Of a stretch of 64,000 nucleotides of DNA, positions 18,420 through 26,747 are shown piece after piece. A program made the position numbers and the translations under genes. Position 1 is the first letter of the stretch; every line of letters starts with the position of its first letter. The notes under the pieces were generated by a model. That model did not search any database. It saw only the letters and a program-made list of their open reading frames with translations, and was not told where the DNA came from. This stretch comes from Acidianus sp. HS-5 (lineage in GTDB: Archaea > Thermoproteota > Thermoprotei_A > Sulfolobales > Sulfolobaceae): positions 1,240,001 through 1,304,000 of the forward strand of contig NZ_AP025245.1 in the NCBI RefSeq assembly GCF_021655615.1, read 5' to 3'.

Positions 18420-20210
18420 ATGAGTAACTTTGTTAGGCTTGATATCCAAGCTTTGGACCGTTATCAACCATTAATGGTTATCTCCCCTACGGGCTCTGGA
18501 AAGACTTTCTCGGTAATAAAATATGCACTAAAACAGAGCGTATACAATAAAGTAATATTTGCGATGCCGACAAAGGCCGCAATTAGGGAAGTTTTTACTA
18601 AGTTATCTCTCTTTACAGAAGACGTTGGAAGAGACGATAGCGATGCAAGGCTTGAAGAGAACTTTAATGTGGAAGAAGTATGGAGGAAGAAAATCGTTGT
18701 TACGAGTTATGAGAGGTTACTTCAACAAATGATTTCCTCTCCTTCCATTTTATACAACTCTCTTTTAGTAATTGATGAGGCCCATTTACTCCTCTCTGAA
18801 GGAAGGAACTGTACTATTCAAGAAATCTTAGCTTATTATAAATACCTTAGGGAGAAGAACGGGGGTAAGATAAACGTAATCCTGCTTAGCGCTACAATGC
18901 CCGACGTTGACTCTCTTTCAGAGTATTTAGAAGCAAAATCAATTTTAAACGATAAAAGGCCAGTAAATATTAACGTAAAAGTAGTTAGAGTAAAGAAATC
19001 CAAGGGAGACTATTACCTAAGTAAAGCTAAAGAGTTCATAAATTACGTAAAAAAGGGAGAACTTAAGCTCGAAGATTATAAACAGATACTTGTTTACACA
19101 AACACTAGAAGATCTGCAGAGGAAATATCTAAACTGATAGAGAAAGAACTTCACGTTACAACTACCTTTCACCACGCAGGTTTGCCTATAGAAGTAAGAA
19201 AAAGTATAGAGGAAGACATGAGGAGTGATGAGAATAAATATAAGGTAATAGTTTCCACTGATACTTTAGCACTCAGTATAAATACTAACGTAGATGCGGT
19301 AGTAGTTTTAGCCTTAAAGAGATTCGCAGGTTTAAGGTCTTATGTAGAGCCTTCAACAATTGCTCAAGTTATAGGTAGAGCAGGTAGACCGGGTTACTCG
19401 GAGAAGGGATTAGCGGTAATTTTCGCAGAACCAGACGAAATTAAGGTTATTAATAGGGCATTAAAAAAGGAATTCGGAAGGGTTCCTGAACCTTTAGATT
19501 ATCCACAGACTGTCTTAAGGTGGATTTACAGCGGTTTGGATCCTTTACTCCTAGCAAAGTACGGTTATAAATACTCTCCATCAAAAATAAAGGACGCATT
19601 ATCTTTTCTTAAAAATTTAGGTTCAATACAGAAAGGTAAGATAACTCCTTTAGGTGAAGTCTTCGCTTATGAAATGGTTCCTAAGAGAGGTATGAATTTA
19701 CTTAAGCTTATAATAAAATTTGATAGAAAAGGAAATTCCTTGGCAAGGGCTTTATATTACTCCTTTATTTATTCATACTTTATAGACGAATACTCCAGTA
19801 GGAAAGTAAATGAAGGAGAGATACTAAAGGAAGGTGATTCAGTATTTCTAGACGTAATTAAACCTTTAAGAGGAAGTTTTGGTAAATTCACATATTTTAC
19901 AGTTGGAGAGAAATTCGAGCCTTCAGCATGGTTTTACTATTCTTTAACAGTTCCTCAAATTATCTCCACTGATGATATTGCGGAGAGTATTAGGAAATCT
20001 TCTGAAATAATTTACAATCTGTCAAATTCTTCTCTTATAAACAAAGATTTAGCAGTGCCTTCTTATTTTATAATGAGGCTCATGAGATCTTACAGGAGAG
20101 TTTTGAGAGAAAATAAAGGAATTATAGATTTTATAAAATTCTGCTTTTCAAATTACCAAGAGCTCTCTAAATCCGGGCTTGAATTCTTTGATTCTCAATT
20201 TTCAAAATAA
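18420..20210 (+). CDS. Superfamily 2 DEAH-box helicase (Ski2/Hel308-like core)
   Basis: A 596-residue ATP-dependent helicase. Motif I is SPTGSGKT (22-29), motif II DEAH (119-122), motif III SAT (157-159) and motif VI QVIGRAGRPG (316-325), with a winged-helix-like region after residue 370 and a helical C-terminus. The Ski2-type motif VI separates it from DEAD-box RNA helicases. The N-terminus is unusually short before motif I and lacks a clear Q motif. A TTTAATA-type box about 20-25 bases before ATG 18420 supports this start. It may act in DNA repair or RNA processing; it is a monocistronic gene, divergent from the MinD-like gene. Confidence 0.88.
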   Translation: MSNFVRLDIQALDRYQPLMVISPTGSGKTFSVIKYALKQSVYNKVIFAMPTKAAIREVFTKLSLFTEDVGRDDSDARLEENFNVEEVWRKKIVVTSYERLLQQMISSPSILYNSLLVIDEAHLLLSEGRNCTIQEILAYYKYLREKNGGKINVILLSATMPDVDSLSEYLEAKSILNDKRPVNINVKVVRVKKSKGDYYLSKAKEFINYVKKGELKLEDYKQILVYTNTRRSAEEISKLIEKELHVTTTFHHAGLPIEVRKSIEEDMRSDENKYKVIVSTDTLALSINTNVDAVVVLALKRFAGLRSYVEPSTIAQVIGRAGRPGYSEKGLAVIFAEPDEIKVINRALKKEFGRVPEPLDYPQTVLRWIYSGLDPLLLAKYGYKYSPSKIKDALSFLKNLGSIQKGKITPLGEVFAYEMVPKRGMNLLKLIIKFDRKGNSLARALYYSFIYSYFIDEYSSRKVNEGEILKEGDSVFLDVIKPLRGSFGKFTYFTVGEKFEPSAWFYYSLTVPQIISTDDIAESIRKSSEIIYNLSNSSLINKDLAVPSYFIMRLMRSYRRVLRENKGIIDFIKFCFSNYQELSKSGLEFFDSQFSK

Positions 20211-20273
20211 CTGTATACTCTGGAGATAGCAGTAGTAGAAATGCTTAATGCCTACTTTTTACTTATTTTTCTA

Positions 20274-22019
20274 ATGACGCCAGAAGAAGCGTATTCAATA
20301 AATCTCATTTCTGATGTAAGATTAAATAATGAAGGAAATTTACTTCATGTAGAAACTTGGATAGACGACAGCAATTATAAATCAGCAATATTCCTTGACG
20401 GTAGGAAAATAATAACGGGGAAAGTAAGCTTACCTAAGTTTAACGGCGAATATTTATATTACGTTAAAGGAGGGAAAGAGTCCTGCTTATTTAGAAAATC
20501 TCCATACAGTGATGAAGAAAAGCTAGTTTGTCTAGGTAAAATCTCAGATTATACATTTCATCCGAAAGGAATACTGGTTCTGGGAGAAGATAAAGTAAAT
20601 AAAAATATACCTTTCGAAGCTACAAAGCTTAAGTACAGATTTGACAGTAGAGGTCTTTTAAGAACTAGGCAAGCTCTTTATCTATTTTCAACAAAGCTAG
20701 AGAAGATAGTTAGTGGAGATTTCGACGTGACTGGAGTTGCAACTAACGGTAATAGAGTAGTAATTTCTGCAACCAAGGAAAACGACGACATAGGTCTTTC
20801 AGACGTTTATGAAGTTGATCTTTCTAATGGCGAATTGAGGAGGATAACCCAAGGAGAAGGGATAGTGAATGCCTTAGCTATGAATGAAAAAGGAGAAATA
20901 GCTTATCTAGGCCATAGAAAAGGCAGAACTCCTTGGGCTGTAGAGGAAATTATTCTTCCAGAAGAGGATAAGAGCTTTCTCTGTGGGAATACTTGTGGCG
21001 GTGATGTATTAACTGATCTTTTTGATGGAGTAAAGACAAGGATTTCATTCATAAGTGATACTCTTTACTCTTTAGGCCAGATTAAAGGTGAAGTTCAGAT
21101 TTACAAAATAAGTGATAAAGTCGAACAAATAACTGAAGGTAAAATAGTTGTTAGAGGCTTCGATGTTAACTCTAAGGGAGATTTAGCATATTTCTACACT
21201 ACTCCTGCTAAGCCTTCGATTCTTCATTACAGAGAGGATTACGATCCCAATCCAGGAGTAGAAGGAGTCGAACCTCAGGAAATTAATGACGAGGTTCAAG
21301 GATGGACTATAATTACTGACTCCAATAATCCAACAATACTCTTTATTCACGGAGGGCCTCATGCAGCTTACGGTTACGGTTATTTTATAGAATTCCAGTT
21401 CTTCGTCTCTAACGGATTTAACGTAATTTACTGCAATCCCAGAGGAAGCCAAGGTTACGGAGAGGATTTTGCAAAGGCTTGCGTAGGCGATTGGGGAGGA
21501 AAGGATATGCAGGATATAATCAATTTTACTAGAAGAGTTATTGAAAAATATGGTTTAAAAGGCAAAATCGGTGTAACCGGAGGCTCTTACGGAGGTTATA
21601 TGACCAATTGGATGGTTACGCAAACTGACATGTTTTCTGCGGCAATCGCTGAGAGGAGTATATCAAATCTTGTAAGCATGTGCGGTACAAGCGATATAGG
21701 CTTTTGGTTTAATCCAATTGAAGCAGGAATTGATGACCCTTGGAAGCAGGAGAATATTGAAAAACTGATGAGGATTTCTCCAATTTATTACGTGAAAAAC
21801 GTTAAGACACCAACAATGCTAATCCAAGGGGAAGAAGATTATAGATGTCCTATTGAACAAGCTGAGCAATTCTTTATGGCCTTGAAGATGAACGGAATTC
21901 CTACAGCGCTGGAGAGATATCCTGGAGATTCTCATGAGCACGCTAGAAAGGGAAAACCTAAGAATATGATAGATAGACTTTATAAAAAAATATGGTGGTT
22001 TACGAAGTATTTGAGATGA
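20274..22019 (+). CDS. S9 family prolyl oligopeptidase/acylaminoacyl-peptidase
   Basis: A two-domain serine peptidase: an N-terminal beta-propeller (about 1-330) and a C-terminal alpha/beta hydrolase. The nucleophile is Ser438 in GVTGGSYGGYM; GGPHAAYGYGY provides the oxyanion region, the acid is in GEEDYRCP and the histidine in DSHEHARKG. An upstream in-frame ATG at 20241 would add 11 hydrophobic residues (MLNAYFLLIFL); homologous enzymes begin directly with the propeller, so I choose ATG 20274 (581 residues), although the longer form could mimic a signal. The stop abuts the convergent gene at 22020. Confidence 0.92.
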   Translation: MTPEEAYSINLISDVRLNNEGNLLHVETWIDDSNYKSAIFLDGRKIITGKVSLPKFNGEYLYYVKGGKESCLFRKSPYSDEEKLVCLGKISDYTFHPKGILVLGEDKVNKNIPFEATKLKYRFDSRGLLRTRQALYLFSTKLEKIVSGDFDVTGVATNGNRVVISATKENDDIGLSDVYEVDLSNGELRRITQGEGIVNALAMNEKGEIAYLGHRKGRTPWAVEEIILPEEDKSFLCGNTCGGDVLTDLFDGVKTRISFISDTLYSLGQIKGEVQIYKISDKVEQITEGKIVVRGFDVNSKGDLAYFYTTPAKPSILHYREDYDPNPGVEGVEPQEINDEVQGWTIITDSNNPTILFIHGGPHAAYGYGYFIEFQFFVSNGFNVIYCNPRGSQGYGEDFAKACVGDWGGKDMQDIINFTRRVIEKYGLKGKIGVTGGSYGGYMTNWMVTQTDMFSAAIAERSISNLVSMCGTSDIGFWFNPIEAGIDDPWKQENIEKLMRISPIYYVKNVKTPTMLIQGEEDYRCPIEQAEQFFMALKMNGIPTALERYPGDSHEHARKGKPKNMIDRLYKKIWWFTKYLR

Positions 22020-22517
22020 TTAAGTTCTCTTTCTCCTTCCTATGACTACACCTATTATAGCAACAATAATTCCTACAATGAATGCTAATATGCCTATCAT
22101 TATGAAAATTATTGAGTAAAAGTCTATAGTTGAAATTTTTATATGACTAAGCAAGTAATATACTTCTACAGAGGAATTTGATGGATTATGAAGTTCGATA
22201 ATCCCTGATATATCTCCTGAAGTTGCTAAATATACATTTTCTGTTGTTGAAGGTGAGCTTGACTTGACAAAAGCAGGAGGCACAGTCGTATTTATCGGTG
22301 AAGTGGAATTATAAGCAAAAGCCAGAATTTCACTCGGATATGGTGAGACAGTGATTGTATAATTTTGATAAGGTTCAAGAATAACCCTCTGTGCTCCATG
22401 AAGTTCTATTATTGGTTCTATTTGAGTAACAAGAGAATAGAACTCATAAATTCCTATGCCTGCTAATGCGATTCCAATTATAAGCATTATTAATCCTATC
22501 TTAGTCAGAATGTACAT
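22020..22517 (-). CDS. Membrane protein of unknown function with two terminal helices
   Basis: A 165-residue protein with a helix at residues about 8-30 and another at about 130-158, flanking an extracytoplasmic beta-rich domain containing several N-x-S/T sequons (YNSTSPINTT). It ends in the basic GRRKRT, fitting a cytosolic tail. It is convergent with the S9 peptidase with no spacer at all. I do not recognise a family; the layout is common for small surface proteins of Sulfolobales. Confidence 0.65.
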   Translation of the reverse strand: MYILTKIGLIMLIIGIALAGIGIYEFYSLVTQIEPIIELHGAQRVILEPYQNYTITVSPYPSEILAFAYNSTSPINTTVPPAFVKSSSPSTTENVYLATSGDISGIIELHNPSNSSVEVYYLLSHIKISTIDFYSIIFIMIGILAFIVGIIVAIIGVVIGRRKRT

Positions 22518-22548
22518 GACAAAATATTCTTAATAATGGTTAATAAAT

Positions 22549-23205
22549 ATGTTCAGAACACCAATGTTAGAAGATGAGATCATCTCCTGTTATAGATGTC
22601 CTAGGCTTAGACAATATTCCGAAATTATCGCAAAAGTAAAAGTTAGGAGATTTAAAGACTGGGAATATTGGGGAAAGCCTTTACCCGGTTACGGCGACGT
22701 AAATGCTAAATTACTTATTGTAGGATTAGCTCCAGCTGCTCATGGAGGAAATAGGACGGGCAGAGTATTTACAGGAGATGAGTCAGGAAAATGGGTGATA
22801 AGAGCTCTTTACGAACTAGGTTTGTCAAACCTAGAAGTATCTTCAAGTAGAGAAGATAATCTGATCTTAAAAGATGTGTATTTAACTAATGCAGTAAAGT
22901 GTGCTCCGCCAAAAAATAAACCTTCAAGAGAAGAAATCCTGAATTGTAGTTATTTCCTAAAGAAAGAGATTGAGTCACTGATAAACCTTAAGGTCATATT
23001 AGCTTTAGGCAAAGTAGCCTTTGATTCAGTATGCATGACCTTTAATAAGGGATGCAATTTTTCTCACGGTGTAGTTTATGATACTGTAGGCAAGAAGATC
23101 ATAGGAAGTTATCATCCAAGTGCACAAAATACTAAAACTGGAAGACTTACTTGGGAGTCCTTTATGGCAGTTATGAGGAAAGCTTATGAGCTAACAAGGG
23201 AGTGA
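22549..23205 (+). CDS. udgB: Uracil-DNA glycosylase, family 5 (UdgB type, Fe-S)
   Basis: A 218-residue DNA repair enzyme that removes uracil and other deaminated bases. The family 5 active-site block GLAPAAHGGNRTGRVFTGD (59-77) is intact, with no catalytic Asp/Asn at the position used by families 1 and 2. Four cysteines in the expected places (C14, C17, C118, C133) can bind a 4Fe-4S cluster. The C-terminal SYHPSAQNT is the conserved H-P-S substrate loop. Hyperthermophiles face fast cytosine deamination, so the role is clear. The stop codon lies at the edge of an unusual hairpin. Confidence 0.93.
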   Translation: MFRTPMLEDEIISCYRCPRLRQYSEIIAKVKVRRFKDWEYWGKPLPGYGDVNAKLLIVGLAPAAHGGNRTGRVFTGDESGKWVIRALYELGLSNLEVSSSREDNLILKDVYLTNAVKCAPPKNKPSREEILNCSYFLKKEIESLINLKVILALGKVAFDSVCMTFNKGCNFSHGVVYDTVGKKIIGSYHPSAQNTKTGRLTWESFMAVMRKAYELTRE

Positions 23206-23210
23206 ACTAC

Positions 23211-23230
23211 CCCCTCCCTCACGGAAGGGG
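23211..23230 (-). repeat. GNRA-capped GC-rich hairpin, resembles an IS200/IS605 (TnpB) right end
   Basis: On the minus strand the 20 bases CCCCTTCCGTGAGGGAGGGG form an 8-bp stem (one G-U pair) closed by a GUGA tetraloop, followed by GTAGTTCAC; on the other side lies GGAGCGAAAGT. It is far more GC-rich than its surroundings. It sits between the convergent uracil-DNA glycosylase and reductase genes, six bases past the glycosylase stop. It recalls the right end/omega-RNA scaffold of TnpB elements, but no tnpA or tnpB is nearby. It may also serve as a terminator of the minus-strand transcript. Confidence 0.5.
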
Positions 23231-23255
23231 ACTTTCGCTCCTTAACCCAATTAAG

Positions 23256-23954
23256 TTAAATTCCATCTATTTTTAAACCAAAGCTCCTTAGTAGCCAATT
23301 ATCTAAGGAAAAATCAAAGTACTTACCTTCAATTGGAATACTCATACCGCCATAATCATCTGAAAATTTTCTACAAATTTCATATTCTGAAAACCTTTTT
23401 CCTGCTAAGTTTATTACTCCTCTGGCATCTTTTCTCAATAAGTACCTAACCGCATAAGCTACATCCTTAACAGAAATTGGCGACAAGTAAAGGTTAGTAT
23501 TGCACTTAGCTACTCCCTTCTTAATTAATGCTTTAATTGCGTGAAAAAGAAAACCCTTGTAAGAAGGGGAATAAACTGCTCCCAACCTTAAAATGAGGTA
23601 ATTCCCTAAGGAGGCAATTGCAGTTTCTCCTACTAATTTGCTCATTCCGTAATAATTTAATGGACTAGGAGTAGATGTTTCAGAATAATATCCTTTTTTG
23701 CCATCATATATCATGAAAGTTGAGAAGTAAACGTTCAAAGATCCTATCTTATTAGCTGCCCTAGCAATATTGACTGCGAACCAAGTATTCAAATTCCACA
23801 TTGAAGGCTTATTTGAATTGTCCTCTAAAGCATGTATAACAACGTCTGGCTTAGTCTCGTAAACCTTCTTAGGAGAATCTATGAATATGAATTCGTCGTC
23901 AATACTGTTAGTCAAAGCCTTAGCTAATTCTCCTTCGTCTGTTATTCCAATCAT
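23256..23954 (-). CDS. RmlD/MAT2B-like NAD(P)-dependent sugar-nucleotide reductase
   Basis: A 232-residue extended SDR resembling dTDP-4-dehydrorhamnose reductase. Seen features: PDVVIHAL strand, YFSTFMIYDGKKGYYSE (the RmlD S-T-D-x-V-F-x-G-like block), PLNYYGMSKLVGE with the catalytic Y-x-x-x-K, and RLGAVYS. The N-terminus is short: the protein starts at MIGITDEGELAKAL and lacks a standard G-x-x-G-x-x-G loop, so cofactor binding may be altered. It is 17 bases downstream of the helical-repeat gene and probably cotranscribed. Confidence 0.78.
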   Translation of the reverse strand: MIGITDEGELAKALTNSIDDEFIFIDSPKKVYETKPDVVIHALEDNSNKPSMWNLNTWFAVNIARAANKIGSLNVYFSTFMIYDGKKGYYSETSTPSPLNYYGMSKLVGETAIASLGNYLILRLGAVYSPSYKGFLFHAIKALIKKGVAKCNTNLYLSPISVKDVAYAVRYLLRKDARGVINLAGKRFSEYEICRKFSDDYGGMSIPIEGKYFDFSLDNWLLRSFGLKIDGI

Positions 23955-23971
23955 GAAATAAATGAAAGTTC

Positions 23972-24658
23972 TTAAGAATTAAAAATATGAATTCCCAAGC
24001 TTTCTAGTTCTCTAGGATCTTTCTCATAGATTTTTACGAATTGTTTAAAGTCCTTATCTTTTATTATCTCTTCTATCTTTTTATCATAAGGCTTAAGCTC
24101 TTCCTGTGATATAACACCTTTTTTCAGTAATTCAGAAACTAAAAATAATAAGTTAAACCTTATATCGTAAGCTGGAAAATTAAAAAGCTCTAGCAAGTAT
24201 TTCTTATTATCCTCAATTTCTTCCTTAGTTATTATACCAGCATTAAACATGTCTAGTATTAAAGACCAACTAGCTATCCTATCAAGTTCATTACCTTTAA
24301 GGAAGGAAATGTATTTTTCCTTCTCTTTCTTAACTTTTTCAACATCGACCACTCCTGAATTCACTAAATCTCTAACAAGTAGCCATGCCTCAGAATCGTA
24401 AAGAAGAGAGAGAAAATCATATTTTTTTACGTCTTCTACAGTTATAATTCCCTTACTTATCAGCTTAGGTACCATTTCCCATGCATGCAATTTTACTGTA
24501 TCATCGTTGTAACTCAAGAGTTCGAGGAATTTATCTTTCATTTCGATTAGTTTCTCCTTACTTACAATATCGTTTTGGATTAGCCAGTCTATTTTAAACC
24601 AACCGTCTAATCTATCATAAGGATTTTGAGAAGATAGTAATGCAAGATAGTTTACCAT
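23972..24658 (-). CDS. Alpha-helical repeat (HEAT/ARM-like) protein divergent from sor
   Basis: A 228-residue protein built from about five helical repeats of 35-40 residues. The recurring unit places aromatic/aliphatic residues as in KLHAWEMVPKLISKGIIT, EAWLLVRDLVNSGVV, RIASWSLILDMFNAGIIT and IRFNLLFLVSELLKKGVI, each followed by a short charged helix such as KEEIEDNKKYLLEL. This is a HEAT-like superhelix, a protein-binding scaffold. It faces the sor gene across 181 bases and leads the reductase gene. No enzyme motif is seen. A role in assembling or anchoring SOR would be pure inference. Confidence 0.7.
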   Translation of the reverse strand: MVNYLALLSSQNPYDRLDGWFKIDWLIQNDIVSKEKLIEMKDKFLELLSYNDDTVKLHAWEMVPKLISKGIITVEDVKKYDFLSLLYDSEAWLLVRDLVNSGVVDVEKVKKEKEKYISFLKGNELDRIASWSLILDMFNAGIITKEEIEDNKKYLLELFNFPAYDIRFNLLFLVSELLKKGVISQEELKPYDKKIEEIIKDKDFKQFVKIYEKDPRELESLGIHIFNS

Positions 24659-24803
24659 AATCTAATCTACTTTGTATAAGAAATAAATCTATTCTTCTTT
24701 ATTGCTGAAATAAAATATCAAAATATTTATAACCTTTTTTACATATAGATTATTCTAATGTTTAAGCTAAGTTATACTTTATCTAGTTTTTATGAAAGAA
24801 AGA

Positions 24804-24811
24804 ATATAAAA
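24804..24811 (+). promoter_or_regulatory. TATA box of sor
   Basis: ATATAAAA lies 29-36 bases before the sor ATG, placing the transcription start about 6-8 bases ahead of it, so any leader is very short. No Shine-Dalgarno is visible in GACCAAAA before the start. The 181-base divergent spacer holds the promoters of both sor and the helical-repeat gene. Confidence 0.55.
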
Positions 24812-24839
24812 GTAGACACAAATATACATTTGACCAAAA

Positions 24840-25769
24840 ATGCCCAAACCATATGTTGCTATAAACATGGCGGATTTAAAGAATGAACCTAAAACATTGG
24901 AAATGTTTTCATCAGTAGGACCAAAAGTATGCATGGTAACAGCAAGGCATCCAGGATTTGTAGGCTTCCAAAATCACGTACAGATAGGAGTTCTACCTTT
25001 CGGAACTAGATACGGCGGAACTAGTATGGACATGACCAAGGAGAGCAGCACAATCAGAGTTTTACAATACACATTCTGGAAAGACTGGAAAGACCACGAG
25101 GAAATGCACAGACAAAACTGGAGTTACTTATTCAGATTATGCTTCTCATGCGCCTCACAGATGGTCTGGGGACCGTGGGAGCCCATCTACGAAATAGTAT
25201 ACGCAAACATGCCAATAAACACTGAAATGACAGACTTCACTGCAGTTGTAGGAAAGAAGTTTGCAGAAGGAAAGCCTTTAGATATACCAGTTATCTCACA
25301 GCCATACGGAAAGAGAGTTGTAGCATTCGGAGAACACACAGTTATACCAGGCAAAGAAAAGCAATTTGAAGACGCAATAGTTAGGACTTTAGAAATATTA
25401 AAGAAGGCACCAGGCTTCCTGGGAGCAATGGTATTGAAGGAAGTAGGAGTTTCCGGAATAGGAAGCTTCCAGTTTGGAGCTAAAGGATTCCATCAGTTGT
25501 TAGAGAGCCCAGGATCATTAGAGCCAGATCCAAATAACGTAATGTACTCAGTACCAGAGGCAAAGAACACACCACAACAATACATAGTCCACGTGGAGTG
25601 GGCAAATACTGATGCACTACAATTCGGAATGGGTAGAGTACTTCTATATCCAGAACTAAGACAAGTACACGACGAAGTTCTAGATACACTCGTATACGGC
25701 CCATACATTAGGATAATAAACCCAATGATGGAAGGAACGTTCTGGAGAGAATACTTAAACGAACAATAA
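24840..25769 (+). CDS. sor: Sulfur oxygenase reductase
   Basis: Cytoplasmic enzyme that disproportionates elemental sulfur with oxygen to sulfite, thiosulfate and sulfide, without external cofactors. The 309 residues closely follow the Acidianus enzymes from MPKPYVAINMADLKNEPKT to FWREYLNEQ. All functional residues are present at the canonical numbers: iron ligands H86, H90 and E114, the essential persulfidable C31, and C101 and C104. The family assembles as a hollow 24-mer. Codon choice looks more optimised than its neighbours (frequent AGA, ATA and tidy third positions), fitting high expression. The genus-level hint to Acidianus rests mainly on this gene. Confidence 0.99.
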   Translation: MPKPYVAINMADLKNEPKTLEMFSSVGPKVCMVTARHPGFVGFQNHVQIGVLPFGTRYGGTSMDMTKESSTIRVLQYTFWKDWKDHEEMHRQNWSYLFRLCFSCASQMVWGPWEPIYEIVYANMPINTEMTDFTAVVGKKFAEGKPLDIPVISQPYGKRVVAFGEHTVIPGKEKQFEDAIVRTLEILKKAPGFLGAMVLKEVGVSGIGSFQFGAKGFHQLLESPGSLEPDPNNVMYSVPEAKNTPQQYIVHVEWANTDALQFGMGRVLLYPELRQVHDEVLDTLVYGPYIRIINPMMEGTFWREYLNEQ

Positions 25770-25770
25770 A

Positions 25771-25785
25771 TTTTTTCTTCTTTTT
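25771..25785 (+). terminator. T-rich transcription terminator after sor
   Basis: TTTTTTCTTCTTTTT starts one base after the sor stop codon. Oligo-T tracts on the coding strand are the usual intrinsic termination signal in archaea. No hairpin is needed or seen. Confidence 0.65.
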
Positions 25786-25845
25786 AAGCCAAGAGACTTT
25801 TCTTACATGAGATAACTATATATTCTCATAATATTGCTTTAGCTT

Positions 25846-26688
25846 GTGATAAAGTTATATTATATTATACCTTATGTGGTAATAAATTCTCTTATTTACA
25901 CATTTGTAAAAGAAGGGCTTTGTTATGCTTCGCCAATGTTCTTCATGGCTTTAAGGTTTTTAATAGGGGGTGCAATACTTTTACCTTTCGCTAGAAAGCT
26001 TACTGTAAATAAAGACGTTATTCTACTTTCAGTTTTCACAACTTTAAGTACGTTGTTTTGGGCTTATGGGTTACTTTACGTTGAACCTTCTGAGTCTGCA
26101 GTGCTAAGTTACACTATGCCTTTAATTGCAATTCCTTTATCTGTAGCTATTCTTAAGGAAAAGACCAGGAAGAGCGAAATAATAGGCATTTCAATAGGCT
26201 TCCTAGGGGTTATACTTTATTCCTTGAGTCTGGGAATTTACTTTTCTCTTCTAGGTGTAACATTGACTTTAATAAATGCAATATTTTGGGCATTATTTAC
26301 AGTATATTTCAGAAAATTAAAGGGACTAGATGCTACTTCGGTTAACGCAGTTCAGTTGTTAATCGGCTCTCTAATTTTCTTTGCGTTATCTCCTATTCAA
26401 TTCCACTTCAGATACTCGATAAATTTCTTGGTAGATCTATTCTACGTTTCAGTCCTAGGAGGAGGAATTTCCTTCTATCTGTGGAATTCAATGTTGAAAA
26501 CTGAAAGAGTTTCTAAGGTCACTGTGCTCAGTTTTTCAGTCCCAGCTGTAAGTACTGTAGTTGACGAGTTGAGGGGGATAGACGTAACTTCTGGAATGAT
26601 TGAAGGAATAGGAGTCATGTTCCTTGGAATTCTTATATCTAGGATGGAAAAGAAGATCAGTAAACCTAAGGTCGGAATTTTAAGATGA
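25846..26688 (+). CDS. EamA/DMT superfamily transporter
   Basis: A 280-residue membrane protein with ten predicted helices arranged as two EamA repeats (first repeat to about residue 130, second from SVNAVQLLIGSLIFFALS). LYVEPSESAVLSYTMPLIAIPL matches the conserved end of repeat 1. It starts with GTG at 25846; a TATA-like ACTATATATTC at about 25815-25825 is at leaderless distance, which supports the GTG. Substrate unknown; the family exports amino acids, nucleotides and other metabolites. Its nearness to sor may be incidental. Confidence 0.85.
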   Translation: MIKLYYIIPYVVINSLIYTFVKEGLCYASPMFFMALRFLIGGAILLPFARKLTVNKDVILLSVFTTLSTLFWAYGLLYVEPSESAVLSYTMPLIAIPLSVAILKEKTRKSEIIGISIGFLGVILYSLSLGIYFSLLGVTLTLINAIFWALFTVYFRKLKGLDATSVNAVQLLIGSLIFFALSPIQFHFRYSINFLVDLFYVSVLGGGISFYLWNSMLKTERVSKVTVLSFSVPAVSTVVDELRGIDVTSGMIEGIGVMFLGILISRMEKKISKPKVGILR

Positions 26689-26747
26689 CACTAAAAATGG
26701 ATTTTTATTCAAATATTTTTAAATACTAGTTTAAGGAAGATTAACAT

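Noticed and set aside
20241..20273. ATG 20241 as start of the S9 peptidase
   Set aside because: It adds 11 hydrophobic residues before the expected propeller start; not excluded, but the ATG at 20274 fits the family better.
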